Assembly (NCBI RefSeq): GCF_932276165.1
Contig: NC_064011.1
Coordinates: 1,877,501 to 1,941,500, forward strand
DNA length: 64,000 nt
From: Plutella xylostella
Taxonomy: Eukaryota > Arthropoda > Insecta > Lepidoptera > Plutellidae
Direction: 5' to 3'
Position 1 is the stretch's first letter; each line of letters opens with the position of its first letter. Made by a program: the position numbers and the translations under genes. The notes beneath the pieces are model-generated. The model did no database searches, was not told the DNA's origin, and saw only the letters and a program-made list of their open reading frames with translations. This document shows, piece by piece, positions 63,001-64,000 of this stretch.

Positions 63001-63831
63001 AGCTTTTCTCCAAAAGGTACAGTACAATCTAATCGTTTTTACTTTTCGGAAGACGCTTTTAAACAGAAGTTATGATTCATTTGCAACTGGCGGCACAAGT
63101 TGGCCGTAGCAAAAGTAATAGGGATTTTGTTATGGACACGAATTAGATCTAAAAACGTTGTAGCTCTAAACATTCTCAACTGCAATAAAACAACACCCTA
63201 CCACCAACAAGTTCCACCATCGACCCAACCCAATCCGCGGCGTCACCACCCCCCTCCCCTCCACACCACCCCCCACGTACCTTCATCTTGTCGAACAGCG
63301 CTCCGGTAGACAGTATGTTGTAGCGGCGCTCGGGGTGAGCGGCCGCGTGGCGCCGCGCCCAGTGCGTCTTGCCGGCGCCCGGCATGCCCACCATTAGGAT
63401 CACCTGTGAAAGGGGAGGTTTAGTAAGTAAAGGCCGAATGGGGGTGGGTATATACTGCCTAGGTTGAGTATACTAGAAGGCTATGTTGATCAGTGGTCGC
63501 AACAGAAGTTGGTTATCGGCATCGATAGCCATTTTAATTCATACGCGTTCCTCAAATCATAGCGCCGTATTTATGGTGAATCGCCATGACGTTACGTACA
63601 TAACGTTGATAACGAACACGTGTAGATAGACAACTATTAATATCACGATGTGTATTGGGGTTTCTTCTGTTTCGAACCCTACGTTATCTAGAATAGCACA
63701 CAACATTTACCTCACAGTCTGCGTTAGTGAGCGGCCTCCTAGGCCCAGGTACTAGCTCGGCACTCGCTATGAAGACGTAGCCTTCCAGCAGTGGAGGCTC
63801 TGACCCGTCCATCTCTTCTGTCACGTTAAAT
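39049..63831 (-). CDS. HNRNPU: hnRNP U family protein, C-terminal 564 aa (gene runs off right edge)
   Basis: Exons in transcript order: 63711-63831, 63281-63403, 62233-62361, 61484-61652, 61129-61386, 60569-60722, 58802-58956, 46396-46526, 45874-45976, 43905-44122, 40861-40929, 39049-39114, all in phase. The SAP and most of the SPRY part lie outside. Visible: VILMVGMPGAGKTHWARRHA (Walker A), NILSTGALFDKMK, RRNYILDQTNVYPSAQRRK (Walker B-like, polynucleotide-kinase-like fold), KANFSLPEK, all diagnostic of hnRNP U/UL proteins. Then RS/RD-rich text, RGG-type Gly/Arg exons, and Gly/Trp/Asn and Gln/Gly-rich exons (QGQAGQQGQGQAA) ending NYGANAANAAAG...ADKK. Such proteins bind RNA and chromatin scaffold and act in splicing. 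The tail looks prion-like. Introns are loaded with transposons, including a retrotransposon between 46526 and 58802. Confidence 0.9.
39164..40647. mobile_element. TTAA-flanked piggyBac-like MITE, copy 1
   Basis: TTAA at both sides (39160-39163, 40648-40651). Ends CCTTTCCTATGCCG and, inverted, CCTCTAGAATGCCG. 1484 bp without transposase. A GGGACAGATCTG box occurs twice near the right end (about 40582, 40617) and inverted near 39657, likely subterminal binding repeats. It matches copy 2 (44216-45698) almost base for base in the same orientation. It lies in the intron before the last hnRNP U coding exon. Confidence 0.8.
40930..41345. other. Intron segment, repeat debris only
   Basis: Contains CCCACTGCTGGGACACGGAT (about 40979), a common lepidopteran dispersed-repeat tail. 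No gene is recognised. Confidence 0.4.
41448..41681 (+). pseudogene. PIF/Harbinger transposase N-terminal fragment
   Basis: The 78-codon frame includes MSRNVDPLVSLPDSEFVRTF, RLSKHVVKEIAADLTPLI, which resembles the N-terminal part of HARBI1/PIF transposases (a DP..LS..EF..RFRLSK pattern). It stops at TAA 41682-41684 and no DDE catalytic part follows. Ends of the element are not resolved. It is likely the relic or deletion derivative of a Harbinger transposon. Confidence 0.55.
42489..42704. mobile_element. Fold-back MITE
   Basis: TACGGTGGCCTGCGCCTAAA at the left and TTTAGGCGCAGGCCACCGTA at the right pair perfectly. The arms continue (AGTATACAGGCGGAG, TTTTAAAATAGCGATC) for over 50 bp around a loop of about 105 bp. 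It sits in a SINE/LINE-like tail (ATCTAGATATGCAGGTTTTA at about 42432). Confidence 0.8.
42710..43904. other. Intron, nothing recognised
   Basis: AT-rich intron downstream of the Gln-rich exon 43905-44122. No open frame with family resemblance and no clear repeat ends. Confidence 0.4.
44216..45698. mobile_element. TTAA-flanked piggyBac-like MITE, copy 2
   Basis: TTAA at both sides (44212-44215, 45699-45702), same ends and internal boxes as copy 1, scattered single-base differences only. It lies in the intron between the exons at 45874-45976 and 43905-44122. Two copies in neighbouring introns of one gene bracket two coding exons. Confidence 0.8.
46614..47905 (-). mobile_element. mariner transposon, near full length
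   Basis: TA duplications flank (46612-46613, 47906-47907). Inverted ends share CGGGAATAGAA inner parts and CGAGGGCGATACCGAAA / CAAGGGCTACACCGAAA outer parts (about 32 bp). 1292 bp, the usual size for mariner. It carries one transposase frame broken by a single-base frameshift (46679-47732). Confidence 0.92.
46679..47732 (-). pseudogene. mariner transposase, DD34D, frameshifted
   Basis: N-terminal part (47732 down to about 47350) has two helix-turn-helix segments (FRRGLSQEQCLAEL, TTIYRWYSE, GRPQTAV). It runs into a T-run at about 47355 (CGGTTTGACC), where one extra base shifts it out of frame. The rest (from about 47350 to 46679) has SGDESWIYSYEPD, HHDNASSHTA and PPYSPDLSPNDYF, the three catalytic aspartates with 34 residues between the last two. 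Length about 350 aa is normal. In the family it cuts and pastes the element at TA sites. The frameshift makes this copy inactive unless it is a sequencing error. Confidence 0.9.
47981..48961. mobile_element. Non-autonomous hAT element (CAGTGGCGGCTG ends)
   Basis: Perfect 8-bp duplication GATACAAG (47973-47980, 48962-48969). Ends CAGTGGCGGCTGGTGC and, inverted, CAGTGGCGGCTGCACC. 981 bp. A GC-rich internal stretch near 48490-48560 is unlike the AT-rich rest. No transposase frame. Confidence 0.85.
49094..49131 (-). repeat. Detached fragment of an hnRNP U pseudo-exon
   Basis: This about 38-bp segment (GTCGCGCCCGAAGTCACTAC and on to CCGACAACTA) matches 58519-58556 with one change, and the following CTCTTTTACC..TAGGCTAC text is also similar. 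It marks a third copy of the exon-border fragment seen at 58415-58556, lying on the other side of the large retrotransposon. Confidence 0.55.
49167..49795. mobile_element. AACCGACTT-flanked dispersed element
   Basis: TTTTTAACCGACTTCAAAAA at the left mirrors TTTTTTAAGTCGGTTTTTTA at the right. Inside, GGAGGAGGTTCTCATTTCGT and TATGTATGTTCACCG are typical of a very common lepidopteran repeat. No coding frame; the superfamily is not assigned. A shorter relative of its left end lies near 41840-41865. Confidence 0.5.
49826..49890 (+). pseudogene. Stray BEL Gag fragment
   Basis: The frame reads DIPVFSGSYSFWSFENKDQ, a match to the conserved Gag segment of the downstream element (DIPVFSGSYTQW at 50935-50970). 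It sits where a 5' LTR or leader would be expected. It suggests the region upstream of the big frame is a mosaic of BEL pieces rather than a clean leader. Confidence 0.5.
50148..57845 (+). CDS. BEL/Pao Gag-Pol-Env polyprotein, intact 2565 aa
   Basis: One frame with no stop or frameshift. Gag: coiled N-terminus, Ala/Pro insert (about 124-160), DUF1759 text DIPVFSGSYTQW (about 263), Cys/His knuckles (about 483-545). Protease ALLDQGSQISLI (about 630). RT from YYLPHHGV (about 890) to YMDDLL (about 1031). Pao A17 region. RNase H with GFCDASEKA, LPRLELCSALL, AWTDSMVV (about 1203-1285). Integrase with HSATLHGG, CVKCRRF zinc ligands, GVDFTG, SDRGSNF, GGLWEAAVKSLKY (about 1515-1720), then DUF5641 (LIKDDNLPPGKWALGRI). 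Env-like part after about 1935: hydrophobic signal-like ISMALLLFLSMMTSAQC, RQKR furin-type site followed by GLINGVGYIANSLFG (about 2047), coiled coil, Cys-rich ectodomain, transmembrane VMGVVIISGAVYSLL (about 2460), basic Ala/Pro-rich tail. It belongs with Belpaoviridae-type env-bearing elements; the fusion site resembles baculovirus F/errantivirus Env. All catalytic motifs look present. No matching 5' LTR is seen. Confidence 0.95.
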   Translation: MESLIQRQSDIIELIKQIERNFSKDSARRKTRTYLDERLDTLDKLWAEFQSNNDKLAVYENDIEPYFKEDQYSQSRIYFDSVRSKIHSFPAASGEEMQPKSPLVNPRQVKLTIPSVPIPSASTALTPSAYGPSAAAAPAVPPAARAPPAPSASTSTEAPPSKVADLLSQQRTNFRAFNRMVKNIKVDEIRDKWELEDELKNVQSRWSAIDDLHLQIDNYLQGSDSIYEEEFGIYENTYRSIKRDLNLKLASTAHLQQSTPRIDIPVFSGSYTQWPTFFDLYVESIHNNNLLSKCQKMQHLKGKLRGDAERLIQHLHISSENYDAAWDLLTHRYNNQQLLFTKHIEAFLNQPIVQKQTSFEIRRLYDTTMECLHAIQNLGIDTSTWDPLLVHLISKKLDIETYGDYKEARKSPRDLPSLSELMEFLEGKFTALEPIHKKERETTSATSNRPYQQNKPYYQNQGGNRSGKFPKRELQAIATCTWNCPLCNNSHALYKCNKFVRMTPEERLITVIKLHVCQNCLYKHYDNPCVSTKRCKQCQNTHNTILHDAYANVSKMPPRAHMPRMNEAAAVSVSNSTPVHTVPTMPSPSTSRQDNKQHSVNHVATDDEEILLTTLSLKIKSIDGRYITLRALLDQGSQISLISENAAQLLGLPRQRYHASVSGIGNGSKQGKGMITLDCRSIHDDYCFTTQALVIKHVIKNLPNMTFNQKPWDHLQHIKLADPQYNVSRPIDLLLDASIYSNIIMSGLIKGPNMAPIAQQTRMGWILSGSVKTFNCHVVVNNLSDISQYWELEEITNQPDDLTQDEQYCEEFYQSTTRRLEDGRYEVAIPMKPNFEEKLGQSKSKAIAQFHNLENKMKKNQNFLESYIKFMRDFEDRNHMHLVSEQVQTSYYLPHHGVLKLESTTTALRTVFNASSKTSSGYSLNDLMERGPNLQKDLQSLILGWRQHKYVITADIEKMFRQINVRESDQYLQRIVWRESPQEALKEYQLSTIVFGLKAAPYMAMRTLKQLAIDEADKYPLASRALMTSFYMDDLLEGASTIEEAKQLQKELIDILGGAGMNIRKWSSNTAKLTEGLSAEQLDTPLDFKCSESRKTLGIRWNPTSDTFTFQNKYQSENNEKRLTKRELLSKISVIFDPLGWLSPLTIRAKLLFQQTWSEKPLDWDGLLPESLNNDWEQLKQDLQHIDHFEIPRYLGDKSNYQIHGFCDASEKAIACSIYITTHDYKGEFTSTLMTAKTKLSPMKTKPSLPRLELCSALLLSRLMEKVMETISDNTQIFAWTDSMVVLGWIHGDINRWKPFVANRIRSILEIIPATCWHHVKSEENAADCATRGVTAAQLYKHPLWWNGPAWLSTFETEKIKEKTYHPPTIETKKNNVNAALCHKNDLVDKLLNECSSLHRVTTTIAWLSRYIKWLQNKQQVSYKNYLSTAELQQAHNLIDKSVQSVEFEEDLSRLSKKENMRTSSKLLSLNPFIDTSDELLKVGGRLNNSSLSHAAKHPIILPSHSRLTELIVQQAHSATLHGGPSLTLSYIRDRYWILSGLRTVKRELRKCVKCRRFNSEQRHQIMADLPEPRVTPSRPFTYTGVDFTGHFDIKANKGRGVRTHKGYVAVFVCLSTKAVHLELVSDLSTPGFLAAYRRFCARRSTPRCMFSDRGSNFIGANRLLQKEYKEILQTINEDLLSKISSEYHTQWKFNAPAYPSAGGLWEAAVKSLKYHLKRVIGEQKLTYEEFITLLHQIEACLNSRPLISLSESPDGEYLSPGHFLVGGSLITRPKTDPEQMNLTTRWRLIQSMNKQFWKKWSSDYLQQLQIRTKWRTSTKNMAVDDVVLIKDDNLPPGKWALGRIVAVHPGQDGHVRVATVKTKGGIIKRPILKLALLPVREEHATSQISDVQCTTPTTDDVTTADSQADAPDQVTTPTVKASGRPKRTTRKGICHYISMALLLFLSMMTSAQCDCNITQLNNNMNMYFDKMYDMSIIRDDWKLIMYYNMSTYWSGLHHLEKYVYQLEEFLDSNHLSTQYQSIVYQLQHDLSEIYHYNKILKKHVTKRQKRGLINGVGYIANSLFGVLDDRFARKYEKDIEKISMNENHLLLLFKNQTSVIEAQSNILQRNEDIMNKQFGMIQKHLQEVKLANNKLLTQNNDELYIISAALSASIMISNVRRVQENLINTITDLTHGHLDAHLLPPEQLEEQMKVIYSHLPEDLTVPTDKHDYRDLYKLMKIHVEVGKSYLIIEVRIPLVSKETYELDKIISLPHQSYIIETITPYIAFNLRRDQLILLSESEVKECTHTSVNKILCSIDKLIHQVQMTQSICNISIHNKPMCRTRAEPCHELWIKLHNNNRWLYSCCENCSLRIFCPDNKMTLKSLTGILDIGQGCAVKSTTFSIIGHSNYMSHMQMETDNTYIVGSSILNQIVNTSDMTPFVPEDHIQDWDNLKTQIDDLKQKANEPLSIHDVHQYSVMYTVMGVVIISGAVYSLLRWRKYKRRLELTTRSIESRGAPPALPLRLLRARAPAPAHAARAPAPAALAPGTPSADHHDTWTTPTVRPRSVRLDIPSVIINSEVCE
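58036..58350 (+). repeat. Candidate 3' LTR or 3' end of the large BEL element
   Basis: About 180 bp after the polyprotein stop a GAGTGGGCAGGA purine tract is followed by TGTACGGGCTACGG, the layout of a BEL polypurine tract and LTR start. An AATAAA lies near 58178. The end is not defined because no second copy is found upstream of 50148. Bases 57846-58035 are AT-rich, non-coding. Confidence 0.35.
58415..58556 (-). pseudogene. Partial copy of an hnRNP U Gly/Arg-rich exon
   Basis: Bases 58415-58532 repeat the 3' part of the exon at 58802-58956, coding GRGRGDRSGGPPRDRNQGPD and RFNRGDRPN with an intact donor. The exon's 5' Gly-rich part is missing; instead a TGTAG that could be an acceptor precedes a TAGTGA. 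Spacing from the true exon is about 387 bp. Changes are mostly synonymous. Confidence 0.75.
59108..60360 (+). repeat. tRNA-derived SINE split by a hAT element
   Basis: Left of the hAT insertion: GAGCCGTGGTTGTGTGATAA (A-box-like). Right of it: TCGTTCGTGAGATCGTGGGT and GGGTTTGAATCCTGCC (B-box-like), then a tail with GAGGAAACCTGCACTCCTAG. With the 59133-60196 element and one ATAAGATC removed, the two parts read as one SINE head. Confidence 0.6.
59133..60196. mobile_element. Non-autonomous hAT element (family A, copy 2)
   Basis: 8-bp duplication ATAAGATC (59125-59132, 60197-60204), ends TAGTGGAGG and CCACCACTA. 1064 bp, nearly identical to 25314-26948 apart from the nested element there. It has the same hairpins and the same direct repeat of CAGTGATGTGCCATTAT. 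No transposase. Confidence 0.9.
61010..61045 (+). repeat. BEL leader-like remnant
   Basis: ATTGGTCCTTCGAGCCGGAT matches the sequence right after the 5' LTR of the BEL element at 23621-23645 (ATTGGTCCTTCGAACCGGAT). The about 150 bp before it may be the end of an old LTR (ends in CTAAAC). No Gag frame follows. Confidence 0.4.
62362..63280. other. hnRNP U-like intron, nothing recognised
   Basis: AT-rich intron, pyrimidine/purine skew near 63190-63275 (CA/CC-rich on the plus strand, so a GGTGG-rich stretch just after the donor in the transcript). No gene or clear mobile element. Confidence 0.4.
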
Positions 63832-63893
63832 CTGTGGACAAAGAGGGCATTTATGTAAGTTTACAGACGTTAAAAAATATACTTTTGCTATAC

Positions 63894-64000
63894 CGGATGT
63901 TGCAAAAGTGGTGTACAAAGAAGACAGAGGGTATTCTGAACTACTTATGTTTTACAAATTTTGTAAATTCGCCAAAAAAATATATAGATAGAAACTTTGT
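63894..64000. mobile_element. Left part of a MITE related to 4962-5226
   Basis: CGGATGTTGCAAAAGTGGTG, then TTTGTAAATTCGCCAAAAAA, AAACTTTGT follow the same order as the element at 4962-5226 (GGGTGTTGCAAAATTGGTAT, AAATTCGCGAAAAAAA, AAAGTTTCT). The right end lies outside the window. Confidence 0.4.

Noticed and set aside
1..64000. CRISPR arrays, operons, bacterial promoters
   Set aside because: No evenly spaced short repeats with unique spacers; gene structure is eukaryotic throughout.

Overview
This window looks like nuclear DNA of an insect, almost certainly a moth or butterfly. The genes are split by long AT-rich introns with GT/AG borders. The background is full of short dispersed repeats of a type I know from Lepidoptera (tRNA-derived SINEs, AACCGACTT-flanked elements, small TIR elements). 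There is no bacterial gene organisation. All exon borders given here were read by eye from splice sites, reading phase and protein similarity recalled from known families; no search was run.

Three host genes fill the window. (1) 1174-10052, + strand: a complete six-exon homolog of DESI2/PPPDE1 (desumoylating isopeptidase / thioesterase fold), 190 aa. (2) 13732-36406, - strand: a 17-exon coiled-coil centrosomal protein resembling SDCCAG8, 928 aa in the longest chain, with two plausible alternative terminal exons (15283-15592; 16245-17080). (3) 39049-63831 and beyond the right edge, - strand: the ATPase-like/kinase-like and Gly/Gln-rich C-terminal part of an hnRNP U family protein. In human, DESI2 and HNRNPU are close neighbours and SDCCAG8 lies about 1.5 Mb away on 1q43-q44, so this may be a very old linkage group.

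The introns are packed with mobile DNA. At 23471-29561 a BEL/Pao LTR retrotransposon with identical LTRs is interrupted by a hAT-type element that itself carries a second hAT-type element, each with perfect 8-bp target duplications. At 50148-57845 a second BEL/Pao element has one uninterrupted 2565-codon frame encoding Gag, protease, RT, RNase H, integrase and a membrane-fusion-type envelope domain with a furin-like site and a transmembrane anchor. Others are a frameshifted mariner (46614-47905), two nearly identical 1.48-kb TTAA-flanked elements in neighbouring introns (39164-40647, 44216-45698), a third TTAA element (7451-8447), further hAT elements (5331-5969, 47981-48961, 59133-60196), a PIF/Harbinger transposase fragment and many fold-back MITEs.

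The most unusual pattern is that fragments spanning a single exon-intron border have been tandemly copied again and again in all three host genes: DESI2 exon 2 (three extra copies) and exon 5 (one extra plus decoy acceptors), SDCCAG8 exons 5, 6 and 9, and one hnRNP U exon. The copies keep one splice site and stop inside the exon. The DESI2 exon 2 array also carries about ten YY1/Pho-like CCGCCATCTT motifs in 1.1 kb.
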